Assembly: GCF_024320865.1 (NCBI RefSeq)
Contig: NZ_JANDBD010000018.1
Span: 2,401-66,400, forward strand
DNA from: Mycolicibacterium arenosum
GTDB lineage: Bacteria; Actinomycetota; Actinomycetes; Mycobacteriales; Mycobacteriaceae
DNA length: 64,000 nucleotides
Direction of reading: 5' to 3'
Part shown: in pieces, positions 33,537 to 45,124 of the stretch
Numbering within the stretch: position 1 is the stretch's first letter
How the letters are laid out: every line of letters starts with the position of its first letter
Position numbers and translations under genes: made by a program
The notes under the pieces: generated by a model
The model's input: only the letters and a program-made list of their open reading frames with translations
Database searches by the model: none
Told to the model about the DNA's origin: nothing

Positions 33537-35282
33537 TCAGGGCGCCATCTCGTAGGCGCCGTCGTGGGCGCGCACCCGCTCCCACACCCGCAAGAAGCGC
33601 TCGGCGTCCGGAACCGGCTTGCGGATCGCCGCCAGCGCCCAGTCCTGCTGGGCGGTCGTCGCGGTCGGCTTGCCATGCAGCGCAACGGCATAGGTGTTGA
33701 AGTCGCGGACCTGGAAGTCGAAGATCTGGTCGACGATGTCGGCGTCGAGTCCGGTCAGGCCGGCTTGCTCCAGGATCAGCTGGCCGTACACGATCAGCGT
33801 GAACAGGTGGCCGACGTTGAGCAGGAAGTCGAGGTCCTTCTGCTGCTCGGCATCCGGTGCGGCGGTGAGCAACAGGTCGCGGAACGCCTTGGCCTGCTCG
33901 TAGAACACCGCCACGTTCGGGATGTCGACGGCCGCCTCGTACGCCGGCGCCCAGTCCGCGAACTGCACCTTGGCCGCACCGCGGGTCGGCCCCTGATTCC
34001 AGAAGAACACGTCGTCGGCTGCGTCGGTACTCGTCGGAATCGCTTCGTAGGCGCGCGGATTCAGCATGTACTGCGGCATGAACTTGAGCACCAGGCCGAC
34101 GTTGACGTGCACCGTGCCCTCGAGCCGGGGCAGCGCGCCGATGAGTTGAGCCACTTCGCGGAACATGGTGTTCTTCTCGTAGCCCTTCGCCGCGACGACG
34201 TCGTGCAGAGTGCGCACGATGTTCTCGCCCTCCATCGTGACCTTGGCCTTGGTCACCGGGTTGAACAGCAGGTAGCGCCGGTCCTCGAGGCTGGCGTTGC
34301 GCAGGTAGTCCACCGAGCGCTGGCTGAACAGCTTCATCGCGACCAACCGCGAGTAGGAGTCGACGAAACTCGTCCGCACGTGCGCGAAGTCGGTGACGGG
34401 ATTGCCGTAGAGGATCCGGTTCTGCGCGTGCGTGATGGCCTCGTAGAAGGCGTGCTCGACCATCCCGATCGAACAGGTGCACAGGTTGAACTTCCCGATG
34501 TTGACCGTGTTCAGCGCGGCGGCGAAGGCTTCCACACCCTCGTGCAGGATGTCCTCGGCGCGGACCGGGTAGTTCTCCAGCCGGAAGGTGCTCACATAGA
34601 TCTGCATGTGCACGACGTTGTCGATCAGGTGGTAGTTCTCGTGTCGGCTGTCGGCGGCGAAGAACACGTACGCATCCGACCCCTCGACGTCACCGCGCCT
34701 GCCGAACACCGACACCATGCTGGCGACGTTGCCGTTGCCGATGTAGTACTTCTCCCCCGTGGCCCGATAGAGGATGCCGTTCTCGCGGTCCTCCTCGCTC
34801 GCGGGTTCGAGCACCATGTCGGTGTTGTAGACGTCGGCGCCGTGGTCGCGTTCGGACAGCCCGAAGGCCATCACCTCGCCCGCCTCCAGATCATCGGCCG
34901 CCTTCAGCTTCGCGTCCTTGTTCTCGCTCTGCCAGACCGGCCCGAGACCCAGGATGGTGACCTGCTCGGTGTACCAGTAGGTGAGCCCGTAGAAGCCGAG
35001 GATCTCCGAGAGCGCCGCGTTGCGGGCCGCGTCCCAGCGTTTGTCGGAGTTGCCGTCGGCGAACTCCGACGGCGTCAGGAACGTCGCGAACAGCTTCTCC
35101 CGCTTGACGAACTCGACGAAGTCCGCGGGCCACGCGGCGGCGAGGTCCGCGTCGAGGATGCGCTTCTTGCCCTGCCCCTCGAACCAGTCGATGGTCGCCC
35201 GTAGCAACCTGCGGGTTTCGGAATCGAACTCCTGCGGGTCGTACGTGTTGGGGTTGAACAGCAGGCCGTCAGTCGTCGTCAT
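33537..35282 (-). CDS. Acyl-CoA dehydrogenase family protein (FadE type)
   Basis: 581 residues from ATG 35282. Longer than classic 380-residue FadEs. It has an N-terminal helical domain (FDSETRRLLRATIDWFEGQG), the FAD/substrate beta-domain with MAFGLSERDHGADVYNTDMV and YYIGNGNVASMVSVFGRR, and a C-terminal helical domain (TVHVNVGLVLKFMPQYMLNP, DLDFLLNVGHLFTLIVYGQL). It would desaturate an acyl-CoA with FAD, passing electrons to ETF; chain length unknown. The gene begins 11 bp after the Hsp70-like gene, so it probably belongs to the channel-reductase-Hsp70 transcript. Confidence 0.85.
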   Translation of the reverse strand: MTTTDGLLFNPNTYDPQEFDSETRRLLRATIDWFEGQGKKRILDADLAAAWPADFVEFVKREKLFATFLTPSEFADGNSDKRWDAARNAALSEILGFYGLTYWYTEQVTILGLGPVWQSENKDAKLKAADDLEAGEVMAFGLSERDHGADVYNTDMVLEPASEEDRENGILYRATGEKYYIGNGNVASMVSVFGRRGDVEGSDAYVFFAADSRHENYHLIDNVVHMQIYVSTFRLENYPVRAEDILHEGVEAFAAALNTVNIGKFNLCTCSIGMVEHAFYEAITHAQNRILYGNPVTDFAHVRTSFVDSYSRLVAMKLFSQRSVDYLRNASLEDRRYLLFNPVTKAKVTMEGENIVRTLHDVVAAKGYEKNTMFREVAQLIGALPRLEGTVHVNVGLVLKFMPQYMLNPRAYEAIPTSTDAADDVFFWNQGPTRGAAKVQFADWAPAYEAAVDIPNVAVFYEQAKAFRDLLLTAAPDAEQQKDLDFLLNVGHLFTLIVYGQLILEQAGLTGLDADIVDQIFDFQVRDFNTYAVALHGKPTATTAQQDWALAAIRKPVPDAERFLRVWERVRAHDGAYEMAP

Positions 35283-35293
35283 GGCTGAAGACC

Positions 35294-37084
35294 CTAAGGG
35301 GTGGCGGGTTGCAGCAGGCCGGGAATGGCCGGTGGTGCGGGGACGAACGGCAGGCCGGGCACCGTCGTGTACGGCGGCGTGATGACCGGTGGCGGCGGGT
35401 TCGGTGACTGGGACGCGGGGGGCGGCGCCTCGGTGCTCGGCGGCGGGGCCTCCGGCGACGGGGCCGGCTCCGCGGGCGGCGGTTCGGTGGCGGGCGGCGG
35501 CGCGGATTCCGGCGGCGGGGGCGGCGGCGCCTGTTCGGTGACCGTCTGCGTCTCGGGCACCGGGGCCTGCTCGGGCGCCGGGGCCTGATCCACCGGTGGC
35601 GCGTCTTCCACCGGCGGTGCCGTGGTCTCGCCGGGGGGCGGCGGGACCGACGCCGTCGTGGTCGGGACGGGCTCCGTGCTCTCCTCGTCACCGGTCAGGA
35701 CGAAGGCGGCGGCGGCGCCGAGGATCGCCAGCACCAGGACGACGGCGCCGACGACGATCGCCACCGGGCGGCGGTACCAGGGCACGACGGCGACTCGCTC
35801 GGGCTCGTCGGGTTCCGGGTCGTCGAACGCGATGCTGGGCCGGGCCGCCTCAACGGGGCTCCGGACGTCGTCGTACGCGGCGGCGTGGTCCTCGGACGGT
35901 GGCGCCACGTCCGGCACGTTCTCGGCGTCGGACCATGCGAGCGCCTGCACCGTGCTCGACAGCGGCGCTGCGGCGGCGACGGGCACGTCCGCGGCGACGG
36001 GTGGCACGGGCACCACCGGGGCCATCGACGTCGCGCTCTCCTGCACCGTGCTGCGGACGGCCCGCAGCCCACTGCCGATGGCGGGCGCGAGTTCGGGCGC
36101 CGGAGCGCTGATCACGGGCACCCGGAGATGTTCGGAGAGCGTCGTCGTGACGATCGGGATGCGCGCACCACCGCCGACCGAGGCGACAGCCACCAGATCG
36201 CCGGCGCGAATACCGCTGCGCTGCAGGGCTTCCTGAAGTTCGGCAACGAAGTCGTCGAGCGGGGCGCGAATCGCGTCGTCCAGCTCGTTGCGAGTCAGCC
36301 GGACCTCGCCCCCGGCTCCGGGAACGTCGACGGGCAACGACGTCACGGTCGTCGTCGACAGCCGCTCCTTGGCCGCGCGGCACTCGGCGCGCAACCGGCC
36401 CAGCGACCCGATCGCCGACGTGCCGCTCACATCCACCGAGCCGCCGGCCGCCAGCCCGCTGACGACCCCGGTCAGCAGCGCCTGATCGATCAGCTCACCC
36501 GAGAGGTCGTCGTTCCGCACCGTCGGCCCGATCGGCTGGAACCCGTTGGCGGCGTCGGTGAGTGTGACGCTGGTTCCACTGGCCCCGAAATCGCACAGGG
36601 CGACGACGCCGCGCGCGGGGACGCCGGGATCCTGTTGCAGGGCCGTCAGCGCCGCGGTGGCATCGGACACCAGAAGCGCGGGCAGCGGAGTGCGGAACTC
36701 CGGCACCGCCGCCAGCGCACCCCGCAGGGCGTCGACGGCCGCGGGTCGCCAGTGGGCCGGGTACGCGACGCCGACAGGTCCCGTCACCGGCCTGCCACCG
36801 AACAGTGTCAGCAACACCGCCCGCAGCGCATCCACCAGCACGACCTCGGCGCGGTGCGACGACCCGTCCGGGGCGATCATCGGCACGGGGTCGCCGACGC
36901 GATCGACGAAGTCGGTGAGAATGAGCCCGCGCTCGGCGAGATTCGGGTTCTCGCTGGGCACGCCCACCTCGGGTGGGCGGTGCGGGTAGCGCGTCAGCAC
37001 GGCTGAGCGCCTCACGGCGGCACGTCCGACGTGCACCGCCGTCAGGTGCGCGCTCCCGATCGAGAGCCCTATACCGTCGGCCAC
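35294..37084 (-). CDS. Membrane-anchored Hsp70/DnaK-like protein with proline-rich tail
   Basis: 596 residues from GTG 37084. Residues 1-345 form an actin/Hsp70-type ATPase: GLSIGSAHLTAVHVG (phosphate 1), VGVAYPAHWRPAAVDALRGA, VALCDFGASGTSVTLTD (phosphate 2) and VASVGGGARIPIVTTTLSEH (adenosine motif). One membrane helix (RPVAIVVGAVVLVLAILGAA, near 460) follows, then about 110 residues of Pro/Ala/Glu repeats outside. There is no Hsp70 substrate domain. Similar to Rv2264c, annotated as proline-rich. One nt separates its start from the stop of the reductase gene. Confidence 0.85.
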   Translation of the reverse strand: MADGIGLSIGSAHLTAVHVGRAAVRRSAVLTRYPHRPPEVGVPSENPNLAERGLILTDFVDRVGDPVPMIAPDGSSHRAEVVLVDALRAVLLTLFGGRPVTGPVGVAYPAHWRPAAVDALRGALAAVPEFRTPLPALLVSDATAALTALQQDPGVPARGVVALCDFGASGTSVTLTDAANGFQPIGPTVRNDDLSGELIDQALLTGVVSGLAAGGSVDVSGTSAIGSLGRLRAECRAAKERLSTTTVTSLPVDVPGAGGEVRLTRNELDDAIRAPLDDFVAELQEALQRSGIRAGDLVAVASVGGGARIPIVTTTLSEHLRVPVISAPAPELAPAIGSGLRAVRSTVQESATSMAPVVPVPPVAADVPVAAAAPLSSTVQALAWSDAENVPDVAPPSEDHAAAYDDVRSPVEAARPSIAFDDPEPDEPERVAVVPWYRRPVAIVVGAVVLVLAILGAAAAFVLTGDEESTEPVPTTTASVPPPPGETTAPPVEDAPPVDQAPAPEQAPVPETQTVTEQAPPPPPPESAPPPATEPPPAEPAPSPEAPPPSTEAPPPASQSPNPPPPVITPPYTTVPGLPFVPAPPAIPGLLQPATP

Positions 37085-37085
37085 G

Positions 37086-38156
37086 TCACCGGATCGTTCC
37101 CGCTCCCGCGATCAGGGGCAAATCGAGTGCCGTGACCCAGCCGGGCGGCAGGTCGTTCACAGCGGGCACGGCGTTGAGTGCGCGCAGACCGGTGGCCAGG
37201 CAACCCGCGGCGGCGGCGTCGCGTCCGGAGCCGTCGGTGAACCGGAACGCGGTCTCCTGGGAGATGCTCGGGCTACCGTCGATGTCGACGCGGTAGACGT
37301 CGTTCGAGTTGCCGGTCGGCCAGTCCGGGGCCGAGCCCTCACCGACGCGGTTCACATGCTCGAGTTGGATGCGGGTCTCGCCGTTGTACACGCCGTTGAT
37401 GGTGAACCGCACCGCTGCGACGTTGCCGGGTGCGATGACGCCCTTGGCCGTCGTGATCTCGTGGTCGGTGACCCACTTCTCCCAGGTGGTGGTGATCTCG
37501 TCGAGCTCGATGCCCGCGGCGTGGGCGATCATCGGAACCGTTGCACCCCAGGCGAAGACGAGGATGTCGGGATTCTCCAGCAGCGGTCGGTGCTCGGGCG
37601 GCTTGCCGATGCCCATCTCGTACTCGTAGTCGCCCTCGTAGTTGGTGTAGTCGAGCAACTCCGAGGCGCGCACCGTGCGGACCTCGCCGCACAAGCCCAT
37701 CAGCGTCATGGGGAATAGATCGTTCGCGAAGCCCGGATCGATACCGGTGGTGAAACACGACGACTGACCGGCCTCGCACGCCTCGCTGATCGGCTCGATC
37801 CAGTTCGGCGGGTTGAGCTTCATCGCAGGCCACACCCACGGCGTCATCGCCGTCGACACCACGTCGATGCCCGCACGCAGGAAACGGCTGATGAGCCTGA
37901 TGTTGTCGTCGGCGTGCGCCGCTGTCGGCCCGTAGTGGACGAGCGCGTCGGGCGTGGTCGCGATGAGCGCGTCGACGTCGTCGGTGGCGATGACGCCCAG
38001 CGGATCGAGCCCGCACAGCTCCCCGGCGTCGCGGCCGACCTTGTCGGGATTGCTCACGCCGACGCCGACCAGCTCGAACACCGGGTGCCTGGCGATCTCG
38101 GCGATCACCATGCGCCCGACGAAACCCGTTCCCCAGACCACTACACGCTTGGTCAT
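37086..38156 (-). CDS. DapB-like NAD(P)-dependent amine/diaminopentanoate dehydrogenase family protein
   Basis: 356 residues from ATG 38156. Rossmann start VVVWGTGFVGRMVIAEIARH; central STAMTPWVWPAMKLNPPNWI and CFTTGIDPGFANDLFPMTLM are typical of the dihydrodipicolinate-reductase-like proteins that are numerous in mycobacteria. These are related to 2,4-diaminopentanoate dehydrogenase; substrates are mostly unknown. ATGA overlap with the channel gene upstream and one-nt spacing to the Hsp70-like gene downstream show one transcript. Confidence 0.8.
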   Translation of the reverse strand: MTKRVVVWGTGFVGRMVIAEIARHPVFELVGVGVSNPDKVGRDAGELCGLDPLGVIATDDVDALIATTPDALVHYGPTAAHADDNIRLISRFLRAGIDVVSTAMTPWVWPAMKLNPPNWIEPISEACEAGQSSCFTTGIDPGFANDLFPMTLMGLCGEVRTVRASELLDYTNYEGDYEYEMGIGKPPEHRPLLENPDILVFAWGATVPMIAHAAGIELDEITTTWEKWVTDHEITTAKGVIAPGNVAAVRFTINGVYNGETRIQLEHVNRVGEGSAPDWPTGNSNDVYRVDIDGSPSISQETAFRFTDGSGRDAAAAGCLATGLRALNAVPAVNDLPPGWVTALDLPLIAGAGTIR

Positions 38157-38926
38157 GTCACCTCTTTCGCGTCAACGCCACGGCCAGTCGGTTCACCATA
38201 GGCGGGCGCGTTCAGCGTCTCCCCGAGTTTGCGCACCTCGGCGCGCAGTTCCTCGATCTGCGCGGCGGTGGCGACTTGGCTCGCGGTGTCCTCAGCGGCC
38301 ACCCGCTCGACGATCCAGGACGCCAGGGTCGCGGTGACGACCGCCAGCAGGCTCACGCCCGCCACCATGAGCGCCACCGCGATCAGCCGGCCCACCACCG
38401 TGACCGGCACGGTGTCGCCGTAGCCGACGGTCGTCACGGTCGTGAACGACCACCACAGGGCGTCGCCGAAGTTGTTGATGTTCTCGTTGTGGTCTCGCTC
38501 GGCATCGAGCATTACCAGCGCCGCCGAGTACACGAGAAGCACTGTGCCGCAGGCGGTGAACACGATGACGCGACCGCGGATGGTGTGTCCGATGGCGCGC
38601 TGCAGGACGCCGATCACGACGGCCAGACTCAGCAGGCGCAACGGCCTCAGCACGGGGAGCATCAGGATGACGGCTTCGGGCAGGTGCCAGAGCAGCCACC
38701 TGAGCCGGGGCGACGCGAGCGACAGCCGGATGAGGAAGTCCACGCCGAAGCACACCCAGATGACGACCATCGCCGAGTCGAGCCACGTGTCGAGCGCGGG
38801 GCTCGGGCGGGCGAGGACGTCGACCGAGTACAGCGCGAGGAACGCGAGTGCGATCAACGCGAGCCACCACTCGGTCCTCTGCTGGTAGCGCGCGAGCCTG
38901 GTGGGTTCGGCGACTGCGGACGTCAC
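38153..38926 (-). CDS. Voltage-gated-type K+ channel
   Basis: 257 residues from GTG 38926; TATCGT (38939-38934) ends 7 nt before it, so it is probably leaderless. Six hydrophobic segments, an S4-like stretch with spaced arginines (PVLRPLRLLSLAVVIGVLQR), and the selectivity filter TTVTTVGYGDTVPVT between the last two. A short C-terminal helix (QIEELRAEVRKLGETL) may be a tetramerising coiled coil. It is the first gene of the channel-reductase-Hsp70-FadE cluster. Confidence 0.9.
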   Translation of the reverse strand: MTSAVAEPTRLARYQQRTEWWLALIALAFLALYSVDVLARPSPALDTWLDSAMVVIWVCFGVDFLIRLSLASPRLRWLLWHLPEAVILMLPVLRPLRLLSLAVVIGVLQRAIGHTIRGRVIVFTACGTVLLVYSAALVMLDAERDHNENINNFGDALWWSFTTVTTVGYGDTVPVTVVGRLIAVALMVAGVSLLAVVTATLASWIVERVAAEDTASQVATAAQIEELRAEVRKLGETLNAPAYGEPTGRGVDAKEVT

Positions 38927-38954
38927 GGCGCCGACGATAGTGCGCGAGCCCCGG

Positions 38955-39158
38955 TCAGTACCTCGACTCCCACGCCGAATGCTCACCCTCGGGACCGACC
39001 ACGGCCTCGGCGGTCTCCTGGAAGCGGGGGCAGTGCCCCACGCAGACGGCACGGTACGTCACCAGAATGTCGTCATCCGAGTAGGCGACGACGTCACCCC
39101 AGCGGCGGAACGCGGTGGGCCCGCCGCAGTGCTGACATGCCGGACGTTCGGGGCTCAT
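38955..39158 (-). CDS. Small cysteine-containing protein (possible zinc ribbon)
   Basis: 67 residues from ATG 39158, 7 nt after the stop of the secreted-protein gene. CQHCGGPTAFRRWGD at the N-terminus and CVGHCPRF further on give two Cys pairs suited to zinc binding. It is highly charged. Family not recognised. Coupling suggests cotranscription with the secreted protein. Confidence 0.6.
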   Translation of the reverse strand: MSPERPACQHCGGPTAFRRWGDVVAYSDDDILVTYRAVCVGHCPRFQETAEAVVGPEGEHSAWESRY

Positions 39159-39165
39159 CCGAGAC

Positions 39166-39702
39166 TCAGAAGCACCTCTTCAGGCCGCCGGGCTCGCAGT
39201 ACAGCGGGTACTCCTGGACCGGTATCGGCAACGGCCGGTTGAACGCCAGCGTGAACGGGAAGGTGGCGATGTTGGCCGGAAGTTGGTTGTTGCACACGTC
39301 GTTGTTGGCGACCTGACGAGTGCCGGTCAGTGTGACCGGGTCGAACGAGTAGTTCTCCATGATCGGCGCCGTGCCGCCGTCGGAGCACTCGATGGCGTCC
39401 GCCCGCACGGTGGAGAACGCCCACCGGCCCCCGGTCAGGCGCGCATCTCCGCCGTTGACCAGGTTGATGGAGCTCGGCGCGATGTGCAGGCGGCATGCCA
39501 CGGGCAGTTCCAGGTTGTCGCGCAGGTCGCCGACGGTCGGCACGCAGCTCGGGTAGATCGTCCACTCGGCGACGACGTCGCCCTGCGTGTAGGTGTAGAT
39601 CCCCTGGGGCACGTGGTCGGCCTGCGCCTGCCCGGCGAACGCCACGCCGGCCGCGGCCATGACGACGGCGGCGGTTGCGGCCAGCACACACGTGATCCTC
39701 AT
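39166..39702 (-). CDS. Secreted protein of unknown function
   Basis: 178 residues from ATG 39702. The Sec signal peptide is clear: ITCVLAATAAVVMAAAGVAF followed by AGQAQA before DHVPQGIYTY. The mature part has several Cys (YPSCVPT, CRLHI, IECSDG, NNDVCNNQ, LYCEPGG, KRCF), presumably disulfide-bonded outside, and a YTYTQGDVVAEWTIYPSC start common to mycobacterial exported proteins of unknown function. It is divergent from the SDR gene. Confidence 0.75.
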   Translation of the reverse strand: MRITCVLAATAAVVMAAAGVAFAGQAQADHVPQGIYTYTQGDVVAEWTIYPSCVPTVGDLRDNLELPVACRLHIAPSSINLVNGGDARLTGGRWAFSTVRADAIECSDGGTAPIMENYSFDPVTLTGTRQVANNDVCNNQLPANIATFPFTLAFNRPLPIPVQEYPLYCEPGGLKRCF

Positions 39703-39780
39703 GCCTCGCAGTATCGCAGCGATGCCCCGGAACGTCTGCGATTTGCCCGTCCCGAGAGGTGTCGTGAGAAGGTGCAGACC

Positions 39781-40521
39781 ATGACAACCCTCGACGGCAA
39801 GGTCACCCTCGTCACCGGAGCGTCGGCGGGTCTCGGTGCCGCCACCGCGCGGCTGTTCGCGCAGCGGGGGGCGTCGGTGTTCGGCGTCGCTCGGGACGCC
39901 GAGCGGATGGCGGAGGTGTTCGCCGACGTGCCGGGCGGGCGGTTCTCGTCGGTGGACGTCACGTCCCCGCAGGCCTGCAACCAGGCGGTGGCCGACTGCG
40001 TCGCGGCTTTCGGCCGGCTCGACGTCCTGGTGAACGTCGCAGGCTTCCACCAGATGCGCCACACGGCGACCGTCACCGATGCCGAGTGGGAACGCGACCT
40101 GGCCGTCAACCTCAACGGCCCCTTCTTCCTGTGCCGCGCCGCGCTGCCGCACCTGCTCGAGGTCGGCGGCAACATCGTCAACGTGTCGTCGATCGCCGGC
40201 GTCGAGGGCGAGGTCTACTCCGCGGGCTACTGCGCGGCCAAGCACGGGATCGTCGGCCTGACCAAGGCCCTCGCCGTCGAGTTCACGAAGGAGCGACTGC
40301 GGGTCAACGCGGTGTGCCCCGGCGGCATGCCCACCGCGCAGACGACCGAGTTCAGCGCGCCCGACGGCGCCGACTGGGACCTCATCATGCGCATCGCGTC
40401 GCCGCGCGGGTTCATGGCTACCGAGGACGTGGCGAAGGCCATCGCGTTCCTGGCGAGCGACGACGCGGCCGCGATCCACGGCGCCGTGTACCGCGTCGAC
40501 AACGGCAAGGGCGCGGGCTGA
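39781..40521 (+). CDS. Short-chain dehydrogenase/reductase (SDR)
   Basis: 246 residues from ATG 39781. Classical SDR: TGASAGLGAATARLFAQRGA (NAD(P) binding), NVAGFH (NNAG variant), catalytic Ser in NIVNVSSIAGVEG, and Tyr/Lys in YCAAKHGIVGLTKALA. The substrate cannot be told. A glycine/methionine-rich loop (NAVCPGGMPTAQTTEF) follows the active site. Confidence 0.85.
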   Translation: MTTLDGKVTLVTGASAGLGAATARLFAQRGASVFGVARDAERMAEVFADVPGGRFSSVDVTSPQACNQAVADCVAAFGRLDVLVNVAGFHQMRHTATVTDAEWERDLAVNLNGPFFLCRAALPHLLEVGGNIVNVSSIAGVEGEVYSAGYCAAKHGIVGLTKALAVEFTKERLRVNAVCPGGMPTAQTTEFSAPDGADWDLIMRIASPRGFMATEDVAKAIAFLASDDAAAIHGAVYRVDNGKGAG

Positions 40522-40603
40522 TCGCCACCCGGCCGCCGCAGAGTTCACCTGATCGTCGCCGGTAGCGGGTGCGCTCTGCACTCAGCGCTGCGAGAATCGC
40601 GCG

Positions 40604-43108
<2,505 letters not shown>

Positions 43109-43119
43109 AGCGTCCCCGA

Positions 43120-43271
43120 CCCCTCCCGCGAGCGTGCGTGTCTGTACGCCGACACGCCGAATTCAACGGACCTTGACGCACTTTCGCGGTGAACCGTTCC
43201 ACGACGAGCGTGCGCCGACTGCCATGAGAGCCCGGCGTGTCGCGCGCAGACACGCACGCTCGCGGAAGGGG
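43120..43271. repeat. Long imperfect inverted repeat between convergent genes
   Basis: The arm 43120-43144 (CCCCTCCCGCG, then AGCGTGCGTGTCTG) pairs with 43247-43271 with one mismatch over 25 bp. After a short interruption CGACACGCC (43150-43158) pairs with GGCGTGTCG (43234-43242). The loop is about 75 nt. It sits 12 bp after the glgP stop and 10 bp before the other gene's stop, so it could terminate both transcripts. Its form also recalls dispersed intergenic repeats of fast-growing mycobacteria. Confidence 0.8.
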
Positions 43272-43281
43272 GCAACCCTCC

Positions 43282-44214
43282 CTACAAAGCCGGGAGGACC
43301 TCCGCGGCGAGCAGGTCGAGCGTCGCATCGGACGCCCGGTCGTGGGTGAACAGCACGATCTGCCGGAAGCCGAGGGCCTCGTACCGGCGGATGCGCTCGA
43401 CGATCGCACCGGGGGTGCCGACCAGGCCACCTTCGCGCAGCCCGAATCCCGTTCCGCCGAACCGCTTCTCGGCGAGCGCGGTCACGGCGGGCAGCGCCGC
43501 GTCGTCGGGGGCCAGCGCCATCACCGCCTCCACCGACAGCGTGATGCTGTCGGGGTCGCGGCCGATCTCGGCGCAGCACGCCCGCAGCACGTCGAGTTTG
43601 CGCTCGAGGTCACCGAGCGCGTAGGTCGGCACGTTCCAGACGTCGGCGTAGCGCGCCACCAGGGGCAGCGTGTACTTCTCCCCCACGCCGCCGACGATGA
43701 TCGGCGGCCGCGGGCGCTGCACGGTGCCGGGCACGATCGGCATGTCCCGCACGGTGTAATGCGCACCGGCGTAGTCGATCCTCTCCTCGGCGAAGGCCAT
43801 CGTCAGGATCTCCAGCGTCTCGCCCAGCCGTTCCGACCGCTCCCGGAACGTGCCCCACGGCAGACCCAGCCGCGCGTGCTCGTCCTCGATCGACCCGCTG
43901 CCGATACCGAGTTCCAGCCTGCCGTTGGAGATCTGGTCGAGCGTGGTGGCCATCTTCGCGAGTACGGCGGGATGACGGAACTGGTTGCACAGCACCATGT
44001 GTCCGACACGCAGCCGTTCGGTGCGGCTCAGCAGCGCCGTCGCCAGCGTCCACGCCTCCAGCGACGGGATGGTCGGCATGCCCGGCCCGTACAGGTGGTC
44101 GTAGAGCCAGAGCGACCGGATGCCCAGCTCCTCGCAGCGCAGCGCGCGGTGCAGCACGTCGGCGTATCCGAAGCCCATCTGCGGCACGTAGACCCCGATG
44201 TCGAGTTCGGTCAT
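43282..44214 (-). CDS. LLM-class F420-dependent oxidoreductase
   Basis: 310 residues from ATG 44214 (ATGA overlap with the dehydratase gene). The TIM-barrel signatures of bacterial luciferase-like proteins are visible: IGVYVPQMGFGYADVLHRAL, LWLYDHLYGPGMPTIPSLEA, NGRLELGIGSGS and RPPIIVGGVGEKYTLPLVAR. F420 is the usual cofactor in mycobacteria; substrate unknown. It is coupled to a hot-dog dehydratase, so a lipid or steroid-like acyl substrate is possible. Confidence 0.85.
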   Translation of the reverse strand: MTELDIGVYVPQMGFGYADVLHRALRCEELGIRSLWLYDHLYGPGMPTIPSLEAWTLATALLSRTERLRVGHMVLCNQFRHPAVLAKMATTLDQISNGRLELGIGSGSIEDEHARLGLPWGTFRERSERLGETLEILTMAFAEERIDYAGAHYTVRDMPIVPGTVQRPRPPIIVGGVGEKYTLPLVARYADVWNVPTYALGDLERKLDVLRACCAEIGRDPDSITLSVEAVMALAPDDAALPAVTALAEKRFGGTGFGLREGGLVGTPGAIVERIRRYEALGFRQIVLFTHDRASDATLDLLAAEVLPAL

Positions 44215-45044
44215 GGCCGTAGCTCCAATCTCCCGTTGGTGACGACGGTCTGGTCGCCGCATGACGCCTCGAACACGAGCACGTCGGGGTCCGCTCGATA
44301 CGCCCGCACCTCGACGTCGCCGCCGAGCGGGGTCGGCGACGCGAAGCGAACGGCGACGCGACGCACCCGCGCGGGATCGTCGATTCCGGCGATGCGCAGC
44401 AGTCGGTGCACGCACATCGCCATGGTGCACAGCCCGTGGTTGAACAGGACGTCGAAGCCCTCGGCGCGCGCGACGGCGATGTCGAAGTGGTGTGCAGACC
44501 AGTCGCCGGACACCGCGGCATAGCGGCGGGCGGTATCCGAGGGGACCTGCTGGACGGCGGTACCGAGCGGGTGCGCGAGCGCAGCCGGTGGGAACGGGTG
44601 TGCGGCGGGCAACTCCCCCAGGTCGGCCATTCCGTCGAGGCCGAGCAGGATCATCGTCCACCACTGTTCGACCGCCACCACGCCGTCCGGCGCGATGTGC
44701 TCGAAGTGCACGACCACCTGTGTGCCCGGCCGGACGGTGCGGACCGCGGAGATCGACGTCCAGGTGTCGATCCGGTCGCCGGGCCGAAGCGGCGGGTGCA
44801 CCACGACGTCGTGTTCGCCGTGGACGCCGCCGCGTACCCGCTCCCAGATCCGAGCGGGCAGATCGGCGCGGGCGTCGTCGCCCGCGTGGAACGCGAGCAC
44901 GATCGGGAACACGACGGGCACGGCGGCGCCGGAGCGGACGGCGTGGGTGTCGTCAGCGGTCGCGTCGGCGTACGCGGCGATGAGGTCGGGGCTGACCACG
45001 CCGGCGTAGGGACCGTGCCGCCGCGGCTGAAAGCGCACCGTCAT
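44211..45044 (-). CDS. MaoC/HTD2-like hot-dog dehydratase
   Basis: 277 residues from ATG 45044. Two hot-dog domains: the first without obvious catalytic residues (YAGVVSPDLIAAYADATADD), the second with hydratase-2 motif YAAVSGDWSAHHFDIAVARA and GFDVLFNHGLCTMAM (Asp/His about five residues apart). Enzymes of this type dehydrate 3-hydroxyacyl-ACP or hydrate enoyl-CoA. It shares its transcript with the LLM oxidoreductase. Confidence 0.8.
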   Translation of the reverse strand: MTVRFQPRRHGPYAGVVSPDLIAAYADATADDTHAVRSGAAVPVVFPIVLAFHAGDDARADLPARIWERVRGGVHGEHDVVVHPPLRPGDRIDTWTSISAVRTVRPGTQVVVHFEHIAPDGVVAVEQWWTMILLGLDGMADLGELPAAHPFPPAALAHPLGTAVQQVPSDTARRYAAVSGDWSAHHFDIAVARAEGFDVLFNHGLCTMAMCVHRLLRIAGIDDPARVRRVAVRFASPTPLGGDVEVRAYRADPDVLVFEASCGDQTVVTNGRLELRP

Positions 45045-45124
45045 CTCAGCGTTCTCTCAGCGACCGAGCTACCCGCCGAGACGTGACGCAACCCACCAGC
45101 GCACGGGGTTCGTGACGTTGCGCA

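Noticed and set aside
32049..35204. 1051-codon plus-strand frame opposite the SABATH and FadE genes
   Set aside because: Overlaps two recognised genes and has no domain or plausible start; codon pattern mirrors the antisense genes.
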